Source: Bacteroidales bacterium (GTDB lineage Bacteria; Bacteroidota; Bacteroidia; Bacteroidales; Muribaculaceae). From it: a DNA stretch of 55,586 nucleotides. The DNA lies in assembly GCA_900770215.1 (NCBI GenBank), contig CAAGJW010000076.1:1-55586 (forward strand). Direction: 5' to 3'. Positions 24,988 to 34,967 of this stretch are shown here, in pieces (the first letter of the stretch is position 1; each line of letters opens with the position of its first letter). The position numbers were made by a program, and so were the translations under genes. The notes beneath the pieces were generated by a model. It was not told the DNA's origin, searched no databases, and was given only the letters and a program-made list of their open reading frames with translations.

Positions 24988-27639
24988 TTACTTGATGACT
25001 ACTCGCTTGGTGTTTTGCTTGCCTGCCGTGATAGCTTTCACCACATACACGCCAGGAGCCAGCTGCGAGGCATTGATGGCCTCAACGTTGCCGCGTGGAG
25101 TAGTGCTCAGCACGGCTGCGCCGTTGATGGCATATATGGTCACATTCTGCAATTTCTCGCCAGCAACCACATTGATGACGCCGCCCTTGGTGTTGATGCT
25201 GATGCTTGCCTGGCTGGCTACCTCGCTCACGCCGGTTTCGGGCTCGTCGGTAATGTCGCTCAGCTTGGCAGTTTGTGTTGCTTCGCCGTATTTTACATAT
25301 TTGTAGTCGTCGAAGTACACATCGCCCGACCAGTCTTGCCAGGTGATGGGGTTGCCGTTGTCGTCGACGCCGTCGTTATCCTTGTACATGTCGCCCTGGT
25401 CGGCTGTCATCTCGTGGTTGAGCCAGAATGAGTCATAGCACCATGTGTCGTTTTCCGAGAAGGTGTAGGGGCTTGAACCGGTGAAGGCCTCATTGTTGGC
25501 GCCGCACTTGTTGATGTCCCATGCCATGATGTCCCAGCCACGGTAGTTGAGTGTCTTGCTCAGGTTGCGCTTGATGCCGTCGATGCTGCCGCCGTTGGCG
25601 CGCACGCGTACCATGTGGGCCACCTTGTTGTTGCTGCCGTCGCCATACACGCAGCATTGCAGCACATAGCCCTTCACGCTGGTGTCGTAGTAGTACTGTT
25701 CATAGGAGCGATACTCGCGTATTTGCCATGGACCGGCAAACGAGTCGTCGAACTTGTAGTGCAGGTGAATTGTATTTTTCACCGAGTCGCCACTGTGAAT
25801 GTTGGCTTGCTCGATATAGTTGGCGGTAGATTCCTCTACACCGGTCTTGGAGGTTGTTCCCACTGTCGAGCCCGAGCCGTCGGGAGCCCACCAGTGGCCG
25901 ATAGTGCAGTCGTCGAGCACTTTCTGTGCTTCGACAGGGTGGTACTCGCTCAAGAACTTGAACGAGTAGCCTTCCGACAGGTTGCCGGCAAGGTCTTTGA
26001 ACCCGCCTTTCACGGTCACCTTGTAGGCCTTGTCGAGGCTCAGGTCCTTTGACGGATACAGGTGCAGTACCGAGGCTCCGTTGACCACGGCGTGGGTGAT
26101 GCTGCCTTCAATCTTGTTGCCGTCTTTGTCGGTGAGCACGATAGCGTCGGTAGCATCATCCTCGTTCCAAGCCAGCTCCTCGTTGTACTCGATGCGTATG
26201 GCAGGACGCAGGGTGTAGAGCATGGTCGAGTCTTTGGCAGGTGTAGTGCTCACGACATAGGGCGCCTGGGTGTCGGCTGGCACTGTAGTGAAGGTGAAGG
26301 TGTAGTTGCCGCCTTCGGTGCCATCGGCATTGCCGTCGAGATATTGATTGGTCTGGCTGTTCTTGGCAATGCTGCCGTCGATAGTGATGGTATAGGTCTC
26401 CTCGTCGGCCAGCTTGCTGATGTCGACGACCAGGGTATAGTCGTTTTTCCACGTGAAGGTGCACTGGCCGCTGTTGTCGATAGAGAAGGCCTTTTCCACG
26501 CTTTCACGATTCATCTTGCGTGAGAATGTGATGGTGATGGGCACGGTGCGATGCACAGCTCCGGCATCGGCAACGTCGATCGACGACACGACAGCCGGGG
26601 CATTCGATGTGAGTGCCACGTTGGCCCAGGTCACGTTGTTGCCGCTCAGGCCTTGCGGGTCGCTTTTCATCGTCACGCTGGCAGTGCTCGAGCTGAACCC
26701 AGGGCAGGAGTAGGAGATATCATAGCTCTTGCCGGCCTGCAGGTTTTCAAAGAGGAAGAAGCCGTTGTGGATGAGGTCGGGATTCTTGGTGTAATTTTTA
26801 AACAGGCTCTCGTAGCTGTCGGTCACGATAGAGTCGCCGTTCACTTTCACAGTGGCGCCGTTGATGGGCTCGCCAGTCTCGCTGTTGGTCACAACGCCTG
26901 CCAGCAACACCTTGTCGGGACGAGTGATTCCGCGATATTCCATGATTGCACGTGCGGTGCCGAAGGCCTCAAGGCGCTTGTAGCTGTCGTTGAGGTTCAG
27001 GGCTTGCTGCATGGGCAGTGTGTGGAAGCCGCCCTCGCTCAGCATCGATGCACAATTGGTGCGGCGGTTCACGCTCAGGTAGGGGAAATGATAGGCGTGA
27101 TCGGTCACGCGGTCATAGTAGTAGCGGTCATACCAGCTGCCGCGACTTGTGGTGTTGTACATCACGCCAGTGAGGTTGGGATCCAGAATTTCGCTGAATC
27201 GCTTGCCGCCGTTAGGAGTCTTTTCAACAGCAGTCCCGTTCTCATACCATCCGCCGAAGAGGAAAAGCGTCTGGTTGTCGTTGGAACCGGCATCGCTGTG
27301 AATGGCATAGAAGAAGTCGGCTCCCCAGGCGTTGGCCATGTCGCTGCGCTCTTCCAGGCTCACGTCGTCCTGGTCATCGTCGCGGGTCATCTTGATTGTA
27401 GTGGTGTCGGCAGTGGTGTAGTCAAAGAGAAACTGGCGTGTTGCCAAGCCCACGCGCAGTACTTTCTGGGCCTCGCTGTAGTTGTAGAGGCCTTGGTTCT
27501 CGGTCTTTGAGTGGCCAGGGTCGATCCAAAGTTTGAAATCACCCCAATTTTGTTTCGTTACAGTCTCGGCTGTAGCAATGCCGCCAAGTGTGAGCATGCC
27601 CATGGCGGCACCTATCATTATTTTGCTAATATTTTTCAT
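24988..27639 (-). CDS. Secreted N-acetylmuramoyl-L-alanine amidase with Ig-like domains and a T9SS sorting domain
   Basis: This 883-aa protein, started at MKNISKIMIG, has a signal peptide (to about residue 24). An Amidase_3-type zinc amidase domain follows, with His43 (IDPGHSK), Glu56 and His114 (AIHSDAG) as predicted zinc ligands and Glu202 (SEGGF) as the catalytic acid. It should cut the bond between MurNAc and the stem peptide. Next come a carboxypeptidase-regulatory-like domain (about 238-320), two Big_5-like Ig domains (about 340-545) and a jelly-roll-like region (about 550-780). The last 80 residues look like a T9SS type A sorting domain (YAINGAAVLSTTPRGN.., LAPGVYVVKAI, KRVVIK). Export through SprA is therefore predicted. 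It lies 10 bp after the PD40 gene. Confidence 0.88.
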   Translation of the reverse strand: MKNISKIMIGAAMGMLTLGGIATAETVTKQNWGDFKLWIDPGHSKTENQGLYNYSEAQKVLRVGLATRQFLFDYTTADTTTIKMTRDDDQDDVSLEERSDMANAWGADFFYAIHSDAGSNDNQTLFLFGGWYENGTAVEKTPNGGKRFSEILDPNLTGVMYNTTSRGSWYDRYYYDRVTDHAYHFPYLSVNRRTNCASMLSEGGFHTLPMQQALNLNDSYKRLEAFGTARAIMEYRGITRPDKVLLAGVVTNSETGEPINGATVKVNGDSIVTDSYESLFKNYTKNPDLIHNGFFLFENLQAGKSYDISYSCPGFSSSTASVTMKSDPQGLSGNNVTWANVALTSNAPAVVSSIDVADAGAVHRTVPITITFSRKMNRESVEKAFSIDNSGQCTFTWKNDYTLVVDISKLADEETYTITIDGSIAKNSQTNQYLDGNADGTEGGNYTFTFTTVPADTQAPYVVSTTPAKDSTMLYTLRPAIRIEYNEELAWNEDDATDAIVLTDKDGNKIEGSITHAVVNGASVLHLYPSKDLSLDKAYKVTVKGGFKDLAGNLSEGYSFKFLSEYHPVEAQKVLDDCTIGHWWAPDGSGSTVGTTSKTGVEESTANYIEQANIHSGDSVKNTIHLHYKFDDSFAGPWQIREYRSYEQYYYDTSVKGYVLQCCVYGDGSNNKVAHMVRVRANGGSIDGIKRNLSKTLNYRGWDIMAWDINKCGANNEAFTGSSPYTFSENDTWCYDSFWLNHEMTADQGDMYKDNDGVDDNGNPITWQDWSGDVYFDDYKYVKYGEATQTAKLSDITDEPETGVSEVASQASISINTKGGVINVVAGEKLQNVTIYAINGAAVLSTTPRGNVEAINASQLAPGVYVVKAITAGKQNTKRVVIK

Positions 27640-27649
27640 GACTTGTCGA

Positions 27650-28489
27650 TTATTTGAGGTTGATGGTGTAAATGTAGCCGTCGGCATCGTTGTCAAATGC
27701 GATTGTTTTGCCGTCGGGAGAAACTGCAGTTGTCACGGGAATCACGCCGTTCTCGCTGGTGATGCACACAGCATTGCCACTCTGGCTGTCGATGCAGTAG
27801 AGCTCGCTCGAGGTGAAGCGGTCGCCGTTGTCAGTGAGGCGGGTTACTACCAGGTTCCGGCTGTCGGGCATCCATGCAGGATAGGCGCCCTTGCCCAGCG
27901 ACACTGGGTTGGTACCGTCGGCGTTGCACACCCACACGCCGTTACTCACAATTTGGAAGGCAATCTTGGTGCCGTCGGGCGACAAGGCTGGGTTGAGGAT
28001 CATCTTGCCAGCATACTTCTTGAGCGACTTGATGAGCTGAGTGGCCTGAGTGGGCTGGTCGAGCATGACTTGCAGCACACTGGCGGCTCCTGTTGCCTTA
28101 GAGCGCTTGAAGTTGCGCTCGCCTTGTGCAATCACGCGCGACACGCCGGTGTTCACGTCGATGTTCTCGATGCGTGTCATGCGCCGGTTGTTCTCCATCG
28201 TGTAGGGGGTTGAGATGATGTCGTGGGCATCACTCCATGTCATTTTGTAACCTGCTCCTGGCTCGTTGGAAACTTGCTGAATCGAGCTTCCATCGGCTTT
28301 GGCAACCCAAATGCCGATGTAGTTGTCGCCCGTTACGGCAATCTTGGATCCATCGGGGCTCCACACTGGGGCCATGAGGCTTTGCGAAGACTTGATGAGC
28401 ACTTGAGGCTTGCTCCACTGGGCAGGCTGTGCCATCATGCTTCCGGCACACAGCATGAGAGCTGTGGCAAAAAGTAATTTTTTCTTCAT
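27650..28489 (-). CDS. Exported PD40/TolB-like beta-propeller protein
   Basis: This 279-aa protein has a signal peptide (MKKKLLFATALMLCAGSMMA) and several PD40 blades, with WSPDGSKIAVTGDN, LSPDGTKIAFQI and VSPDGKTIAFDND as the clearest repeats. Such propellers bind proteins or glycans. It lacks the TolB N-terminal domain, so it is not TolB itself. Only 10 bp separate it from the amidase start, which suggests one transcript and a joint role at the cell wall. A weak -7 (TAATTTTA on the minus strand, 28555-28562) is a candidate promoter. Confidence 0.85.
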   Translation of the reverse strand: MKKKLLFATALMLCAGSMMAQPAQWSKPQVLIKSSQSLMAPVWSPDGSKIAVTGDNYIGIWVAKADGSSIQQVSNEPGAGYKMTWSDAHDIISTPYTMENNRRMTRIENIDVNTGVSRVIAQGERNFKRSKATGAASVLQVMLDQPTQATQLIKSLKKYAGKMILNPALSPDGTKIAFQIVSNGVWVCNADGTNPVSLGKGAYPAWMPDSRNLVVTRLTDNGDRFTSSELYCIDSQSGNAVCITSENGVIPVTTAVSPDGKTIAFDNDADGYIYTINLK

Positions 28490-28724
28490 GTTGGTTAAAT
28501 TAATTTTAGTTTATGTATGTGATATTTTGAGTATCCCTTTATATTTTGTGTGTGTAAAATTACCCTATTTCACTTAATTTGCCAAGCAAACGAGGTTTAA
28601 TTTTTGTAACTGTTGTGTAAAATTGCTTTAATGGGGCGCTGCTGTCTTGTTATTTCCCCGTTTATATTCTCGATATCTCGCTGTTGTAATATATAATAGG
28701 TGTAGGCCTTCATTTGGCCGAGGG

Positions 28725-29837
28725 TTACTCTTGGTGCAGCTCGGTGCCGTTGAAGCATGCAATGAGTGCGAGTGCCTGGTGCTCGGCGCTCATCATCGGG
28801 CGATAGTGCACGCAGTTCTCTACATAGGTATGGTTGTTGTCGATCATGTTTTTCAGGTCGAGAGCACTCCAGTCGTCTTTGGCGATGCCCAAGTGCAGCC
28901 TCTTGATTTCGTGCGACAGTGCAGGTACCATGTTGGTGATAACAGGGGTGCCCGAAACAATCGACTCGGGTATCGACACCATGTTGAGGTCGCGCCTGGT
29001 GTTGATGAGAAAGCAGTAGGAGTCTTTGATGTGCCGGTTGAGCTCTCGCTGCGGCAAGAAGCCCAAAAACTGTACGGCCTCGTCAAGCCCGAGCTCGTGA
29101 GTGAGCTGTTTCAGTTTCTCCTCTTCCTCGCCTCGCCCTGCAATCAAGAGCTTGATGTCGTCATATCCCTTGTAGTGGTGAAATTGGGCAAATTTCTTGA
29201 TGATGCCGTCCACGTTTTTCCTGTAGATGAGTTGTGAGGAGCTTATCACCTGGCGCTTCTTGGCAGTAGAGCATTCAAATTTTGCTATATCGATTCCGTG
29301 GTCGACGATTGTAGCAGCGGTATGGGGCATGTATCGGCTTATGAAGTCGCGTGCCGAGGCCGAGCGGCCCACCACCACCTTGATGCGACGCATGAATAAG
29401 GGAACGATCACATTGTGCCAGAATTTTGACGGCAATTGATGAAATTTCCTTTGGTGCACATTGAGTTCTTGCCATATCAGTGTTTTCTCAGGACACACGA
29501 TGCCGCACAACAGCGAGTGAAACATAAATGTCTCGCTTGCCAGAATCATGCCGTAGCGGCAATGGTTCCTTCTTATCCATTTAAGCATTGCCACCGACAG
29601 CGGAAGAGCATCCTTAAGCACTCGCTTGCAGTTGGCTTTAAACCAAAGCACATCGAAGTCGTAGGTTTCGGGCTCGGTGGGCATGTAATCGTCGATGGCC
29701 AAAAGCGTCACGTCGTTTCCTGTGTTTTTCAACCCAAGGCACATGCTGTAGATCATCGTGTCTTTGATGGTTTTCACCTGGGGTATTATCCCCTTGTTGC
29801 TCGTGTAGAGCACTGGATTGATTACAAGTATGTTCAT
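28725..29837 (-). CDS. Glycosyltransferase family 4
   Basis: This 370-aa GT-B fold enzyme starts at MNILVINP. An ATG seven codons earlier is less likely. The C-terminal half has the donor-binding features of GT4 (SSQLIYRKNVDGIIKKFA, LLIAGRGEEEEKLKQLTHELG, FLGFLPQRELNRHIKDS, and SIPESIVSGTPVI with the conserved glutamate). No membrane segment is present, so it probably acts at the inner face of the membrane in polysaccharide or glycolipid assembly. It follows the GT2 gene by 17 bp. Donor and acceptor are unknown. Confidence 0.9.
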   Translation of the reverse strand: MNILVINPVLYTSNKGIIPQVKTIKDTMIYSMCLGLKNTGNDVTLLAIDDYMPTEPETYDFDVLWFKANCKRVLKDALPLSVAMLKWIRRNHCRYGMILASETFMFHSLLCGIVCPEKTLIWQELNVHQRKFHQLPSKFWHNVIVPLFMRRIKVVVGRSASARDFISRYMPHTAATIVDHGIDIAKFECSTAKKRQVISSSQLIYRKNVDGIIKKFAQFHHYKGYDDIKLLIAGRGEEEEKLKQLTHELGLDEAVQFLGFLPQRELNRHIKDSYCFLINTRRDLNMVSIPESIVSGTPVITNMVPALSHEIKRLHLGIAKDDWSALDLKNMIDNNHTYVENCVHYRPMMSAEHQALALIACFNGTELHQE

Positions 29838-29854
29838 GCCAAGCGTGTGTTCGG

Positions 29855-30901
29855 TCACTTGTTTACAATTCTTTTCAGCCAGGCATATCGATTGTAGAGG
29901 CTGTAGGCCAGCTTGTAGTGGCGGGCATTGACCAGGTCGAGAAATATCTCTTTGGCCGGGGAGAGTCCAATTCTTTTGCGATAGGCCAGGCTGCTTTGCA
30001 CTTGCATGCAGCTGCTCATTTCTTGCAGCTTGCCAGCGTTCATGTCGGGGTCACGGCCCATCATGTAGCCCAGCGCGTCGATATATCGGCCTATGACGAA
30101 CGACGCGAGCCATACCGAGCAGTCTTGTGTGTAGTGGGCTTTTACATATTCGGTTGCTGCATCAATCAATTTTATCTCCCTCTGCCATTTGTCTTTTCTC
30201 ACTTTGGTAGACAACGTGTTGGAGAAGCGCATGCAGTAGTTATACACGATGTCGGGCACTATGATGATTACACTGCACAGGGGCATGAAGCGCATGCTGA
30301 AGTGGATGTCCTCGCTTATGTATTGTCGCTCTGAGAAAAACCGAATGTTGCTGTTGCGCAGTGTGCTCAGCTTGTAGAGTGAGTGCGTGGTAGCGCCATT
30401 AATTCTTTTTACGGGAAACTTCACTTCTGGGTTGCAGCCCAGCATGAAGAGCATGGCTTCTTTGCATTGCTCGCCCTGTAGCATAACCTTGGTATCGGTA
30501 TCCACCCACACGCAGTCGTACTTCTCGTTGCGGTAGATGTTGTATCCTCCCATTATCATGTCGGCCGAGCCGTTACATGAGATCGCATGTGAGAAAAGTT
30601 TCTCGCAGGCGTCGTGTTCAAGGTAGTCGTCGGAGTCAAGAAACATCACATAGTCGCTGCTGGCGGCGTCGATGCCCGTGTTGCGGGCGAGCCCCAGGCC
30701 TTCATTTTTCTTGTGAATGACTTTGATGCGGTTGTCTTCTTGGGCATAGTTGTCGCACAAGGCTGGGCAATTGTCGGGAGAGCCGTCGTCGACCAGGACG
30801 ATTTCAATGTCGGCAAGAGTCTGGTTCCTGACCGAGTGCACGCAACGTGAAAGATAGGCTTCCACATTATATACAGGGATGATTATCGATATCTTAGACA
30901 T
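29855..30901 (-). CDS. Glycosyltransferase family 2
   Basis: This 348-aa GT-A enzyme has the N-terminal signature SIIIPVYNVEAYLSRCVHSV, VDDGSPDNC (nucleotide-binding acid) and FLDSDDYLE (DxD-type metal site near residue 95). The rest resembles capsule/LPS GT2 enzymes. With the GT4 gene it makes a two-gene unit from a strong promoter (30995-31026). These transferases may use the aminodeoxy sugar made by the 17-21 kb operon, but that is only a guess from proximity. Confidence 0.92.
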   Translation of the reverse strand: MSKISIIIPVYNVEAYLSRCVHSVRNQTLADIEIVLVDDGSPDNCPALCDNYAQEDNRIKVIHKKNEGLGLARNTGIDAASSDYVMFLDSDDYLEHDACEKLFSHAISCNGSADMIMGGYNIYRNEKYDCVWVDTDTKVMLQGEQCKEAMLFMLGCNPEVKFPVKRINGATTHSLYKLSTLRNSNIRFFSERQYISEDIHFSMRFMPLCSVIIIVPDIVYNYCMRFSNTLSTKVRKDKWQREIKLIDAATEYVKAHYTQDCSVWLASFVIGRYIDALGYMMGRDPDMNAGKLQEMSSCMQVQSSLAYRKRIGLSPAKEIFLDLVNARHYKLAYSLYNRYAWLKRIVNK

Positions 30902-30994
30902 AATAAAGAGTAGTCGTAATGAGATTCATGCTTGTGCATTTAAGTGAGATGGAGCCTGTTGTGGCATTTCAACTCCACACAGAAATTCCATTGT

Positions 30995-31026
30995 CAAAGG
31001 TAATAAGAATTGCGCCTAACTCCAAA
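30995..31026 (-). promoter_or_regulatory. Promoter for the two glycosyltransferases
   Basis: On the minus strand there is a -33 TTTG (31023-31026) and a -7 TACCTTTG (30995-31002), 20 nt apart and about 93 nt before the GT2 ATG. Confidence 0.7.
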
Positions 31027-31076
31027 TTTTTTATTCATCGAGCTGTTATTGGCACTTGCTGCAGCGCGCTGTTTTT

Positions 31077-31133
31077 TGTTACACGATTGTCACAGGTTTG
31101 TAATACCAGTGTTACAATTGTAGTAGAACTTTG
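31077..31133 (+). promoter_or_regulatory. Pho-box-like array and -7 element before pstS
   Basis: Four TGT-led units start at 31077, 31088, 31099 and 31110, exactly 11 bp apart: TGTTACA, TGTCACA, TGTAATA and TGTTACA. This is the spacing and half-site pattern of PhoB-type binding sites. The last unit ends 9 nt before a -7-like GAACTTTG (31126-31133), which places the array where a -33 element would be. Activation of pstSCAB under phosphate limitation is inferred. Confidence 0.75.
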
Positions 31134-31179
31134 CAGCGTGAAAGTTATTAAATGCTTATTTAAAATAAACTAAAACACA

Positions 31180-32235
31180 ATGAAACGTTTTTATTTTACA
31201 TGGGTTGCGGTAGCTGCAATGTTGCTCCTCACCGCTTGCAATGGACAAAAGAACAATGGACATGAAGCTCAAGAATTAACTGGCGCCGGTGCCACATTCC
31301 CAATGCCTTTCTACAACATGGTCTTTGAGGACTATGCCAACAATGGAGGCGCAAAGGTCTCTTACGGAGGCATCGGCAGCGGCGGTGGTGTGCGCAACCT
31401 CAAGGACGGCATCGTCGACTTCGCAGCCAGCGACGCTTTCCTGAGCGACGAGGAAATGACCAAGATGAAGCCTGTGGTGCACGTTCCCACTTGCATGGGT
31501 GCTATCGTGCTTGCCTACAACCTGCCTGGCGTGAAGACCCTGAACTTGGCTGGCGACGTGATTGCCGACATCTATGCAGGTAAAATCACAATGTGGAATG
31601 ATCCACGCCTGCAGAGCATCAACGCTGGTGTAAAGCTCCCCGCCCAGAAAATCATTGTGGCTTACCGTTCCGACGGTAGCGGCTCGACCTTTGTCTTCAC
31701 CGACTATCTGTCGAAGGTGAGCGAGAACTGGAAGAAAACCTATGGCAGCGGCAAGACTGTTGATTTCCCTGTGGGCCAGGCTGCCAAGGGCAATCCCGGT
31801 GTGGCTGGCATCATAGCCAACACGCCTTATTCCATAGGTTATGTGGGCTCGGAATATGCATTTACCCAAAAGATCGCCTTTGCCAATGTGAAAAATGCCA
31901 GTGGAGCCTTTATCACTCCCTCGGCAGCAAGCATCTCGGCCGCAGCTGGCGATATCCCCAGCGACACGCGCTGCTCGATTACCAACGCATCGGCCAAGGA
32001 TGCTTATCCCATCAGCCTGTTCACCTGGCTCATCATCTACAAAGAGCAGAATTACTCCAACCGCACCAAGGAGCAGGCAATGGCCACCGTCGACCTGCTG
32101 AAACACATGCTCGATCCCAAGGTGCAGAGCATGACGAGCAAAGTGCACTATGCCCCTCTTCCCGAGAAGGCTGTGAAGCTGAGCTTGGAGAATCTTAAGA
32201 CGGTCACCTACAACGGAGAACCGCTCCTCAAGTAA
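31180..32235 (+). CDS. pstS: Phosphate ABC transporter substrate-binding lipoprotein PstS
   Basis: PstS captures phosphate outside the inner membrane for PstCAB. The 351-aa protein has a lipoprotein signal (lipobox LTAC, Cys20) and classical PstS motifs: GAGATFPMPFYNMVFEDYA, YGGIGSGGGV, DFAASDAFLS, and YRSDGSGSTFVFTDYLS with the phosphate-contacting Ser/Arg/Asp cluster near residue 165. It is first in pstSCAB, behind the Pho-box-like array, and 14 bp separate it from pstC. Confidence 0.97.
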   Translation: MKRFYFTWVAVAAMLLLTACNGQKNNGHEAQELTGAGATFPMPFYNMVFEDYANNGGAKVSYGGIGSGGGVRNLKDGIVDFAASDAFLSDEEMTKMKPVVHVPTCMGAIVLAYNLPGVKTLNLAGDVIADIYAGKITMWNDPRLQSINAGVKLPAQKIIVAYRSDGSGSTFVFTDYLSKVSENWKKTYGSGKTVDFPVGQAAKGNPGVAGIIANTPYSIGYVGSEYAFTQKIAFANVKNASGAFITPSAASISAAAGDIPSDTRCSITNASAKDAYPISLFTWLIIYKEQNYSNRTKEQAMATVDLLKHMLDPKVQSMTSKVHYAPLPEKAVKLSLENLKTVTYNGEPLLK

Positions 32236-32249
32236 AAAAACTCTTCAAC

Positions 32250-33107
32250 ATGCAAGACAGAATATTTAAGGTATTGCTTATTTTGTCTGCATTGGTTATT
32301 CCCGTCATCGGAGGGGGCATCATCTATTCCCTCTCCGTTGATGCATCAGGAGCCTTCGAGCGATTCGGATTTTGGCATTTCATGTTTTCCGATCAGTGGG
32401 TCACTACAGCTGGCAAGGAAAACTATGGAGCCCTGCCATTCATCACAGGCACATTGCTCACCACCTTTCTGGCGCTTGTCATGTGCGTTCCGTTCTCGTT
32501 GCCTGTTGCATTGTTTACGGGTGAATACTTCCGCGGACGAAAAATAGCCAGCATCCTGGGCACCGTCACCGAGTTGCTCGCTGGCATCCCTTCCATCATT
32601 TATGGCTTGTGGGGTTTCTATGTGCTCAGATCAATCTTCATGCACTTGAACTTGTCGCCTCAGGGATCGGGCATTCTCACGGCTTCTTTTGTGCTGTCGA
32701 TCATGATAGTGCCCTATGCAGCCTCGCTGAGTGCCGAGATCATCAAGATGGTGCCCAACGACCTGAAAGAAGGCGCCTATGCCATGGGGGCGACTCATGC
32801 CGAGGTCATACGCCACATTATTTTCCCTGTGGCGGGCTCTGGTATCTTTTCGGCCTATATCCTGGCTATAGGGCGCGCCCTGGGCGAAACGATGACTGTG
32901 ACCATGCTTATAGGCAACACCAACGAGGTGCCCGACACCTTGCGCACTACTGCCAATACCATGGCCAGTATCATTGCCAACCAGTTTGGCGAGGCCGATG
33001 GTTTGAAACTGTCGTCGCTCATAGCCATTGGACTGTTGCTGTTTTTGATTACTGCCGTTATCAACATGATAGGCCGCATCTTGATACGCCGTGCACAACG
33101 TGTTTGA
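32250..33107 (+). CDS. pstC: Phosphate ABC transporter permease PstC
   Basis: This 285-aa inner-membrane permease has about six hydrophobic spans. The EAA-type coupling loop is ALKEGAYAMGATHAEVIRHIIFP-like (near residue 175), where it meets PstB. The N-terminal region FGFWHFMFSDQW and GTLLTTFLALVMCVPFSLPVAL match the PstC family. It pairs with PstA, encoded 19 bp downstream. Confidence 0.96.
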   Translation: MQDRIFKVLLILSALVIPVIGGGIIYSLSVDASGAFERFGFWHFMFSDQWVTTAGKENYGALPFITGTLLTTFLALVMCVPFSLPVALFTGEYFRGRKIASILGTVTELLAGIPSIIYGLWGFYVLRSIFMHLNLSPQGSGILTASFVLSIMIVPYAASLSAEIIKMVPNDLKEGAYAMGATHAEVIRHIIFPVAGSGIFSAYILAIGRALGETMTVTMLIGNTNEVPDTLRTTANTMASIIANQFGEADGLKLSSLIAIGLLLFLITAVINMIGRILIRRAQRV

Positions 33108-33126
33108 TCAAAAATAAGTCACCATT

Positions 33127-33983
33127 ATGAAGTTTGAAAAAAATCTCAAGATAAGAATTGCACAGAGCCGTTTTATTTTTGTCACGGTGTGTGTGCTCTC
33201 GGCCGTTACTGCGATTCCGCTGGTAGCCATTTTGGGCGAAGTGCTTCTCAAGGGCTGGCGCCAACTCGACTGGACATTTTTGACGCAATCCACCCCCGAC
33301 CCGCTCAAGGCCATGATGGCGGCCGATGCAGGGCAGCCCGTGCCTGGAGGTATTGCCAATGGCATTGTAGGCACGTGCCTGATGTTGCTCATGGCTTCGG
33401 TACTCTCGATACCAGTGGGCATCATGTGTGGCATCTGCCTCTCGGAGTATCGCAAGAGCAAGCTCGCGGTGGTTGTGAGTTACTTGACCGACTTGTTGCA
33501 GGGCACGCCCTCTATCATCATTGGCATCATCACCTATATATGGGTGGTTGTCCCCATGAAGGGCTACTCGGCTTTTGCCGGCAGTGTCGCGCTGTTTATC
33601 ATGATGCTTCCCCTGGTGATACGCTCTACCGAGGAGACGATGAATGTGTTGCCGCCTTCATTGAAAGAGGCAGGCTTGGCATTGGGAGGAAGCTACTGGA
33701 GGGTGATGCTGAAGGTGATGCTTCCCGCATCGCTGGGCAGTATCTTCACGGGCATCCTGCTGGCAATATCACGCGTTGCCGGCGAGACGGCCCCCCTCAT
33801 GTTTACCGCCCTGGGCGGAGCTGCCGTGAGCTGGAACATGAGCAAGCCCATGGCCGCAGTGCCGTTGCTCATATGGAACTTCTTCAACGACCCCAACTTG
33901 CAAAGCCTCATTTGGGGAGCTTCCTTGTTCCTGCTCCTGTTTGTATTATGTCTTAATTTACTCTCAAAACGAATTGCTAAGAA

Positions 33984-33999
<16 letters not shown>
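33127..33999 (+). CDS. pstA: Phosphate ABC transporter permease PstA
   Basis: This 290-aa integral membrane protein has six predicted spans and the EAA-type loop SLKEAGLALGGSYWRVMLKVMLP (about residues 178-200). The segment ISRVAGETAPLMFTALGG is typical of PstA. The end of the gene overlaps pstB by 16 bp. Confidence 0.96.
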
Positions 34000-34754
<755 letters not shown>

Positions 34755-34873
34755 CCTACTTTGTATATAAATTTTTAACCTTCCTGCCTATGAATTAAAC
34801 TTTTATCTACATGACTTGTTATGATGTGGATGTAAGCTATTTCATGTCCAGAGTATTTTAATAACAAGTAACT

Positions 34874-34913
34874 AAAAGCCAAGTTGCTGTGGTAGCAACT
34901 TGGCTTTGCTTTT
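34874..34913. terminator. Bidirectional terminator between pstB and the convergent gene
   Basis: The stem arms 34874-34887 (AAAAGCCAAGTTGC..) and 34894-34906 (AGCAACTTGGCTT) pair over about 13 bp. T-rich sequence on each strand's exit side lets it serve pstSCAB (+) and the 34968-36737 gene (-). Confidence 0.85.
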
Positions 34914-34967
34914 AGTTGTGCTGCTGTCTCAATACAGGCTCATGTTGCCCTGCACGGCAAGTGTGGG

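Noticed and set aside
30919..31173. 84-codon open frame upstream of pstS
   Set aside because: It covers the glycosyltransferase promoter and the Pho-box-like array, and its protein has no recognisable features. Regulatory use of this spacer explains it better.
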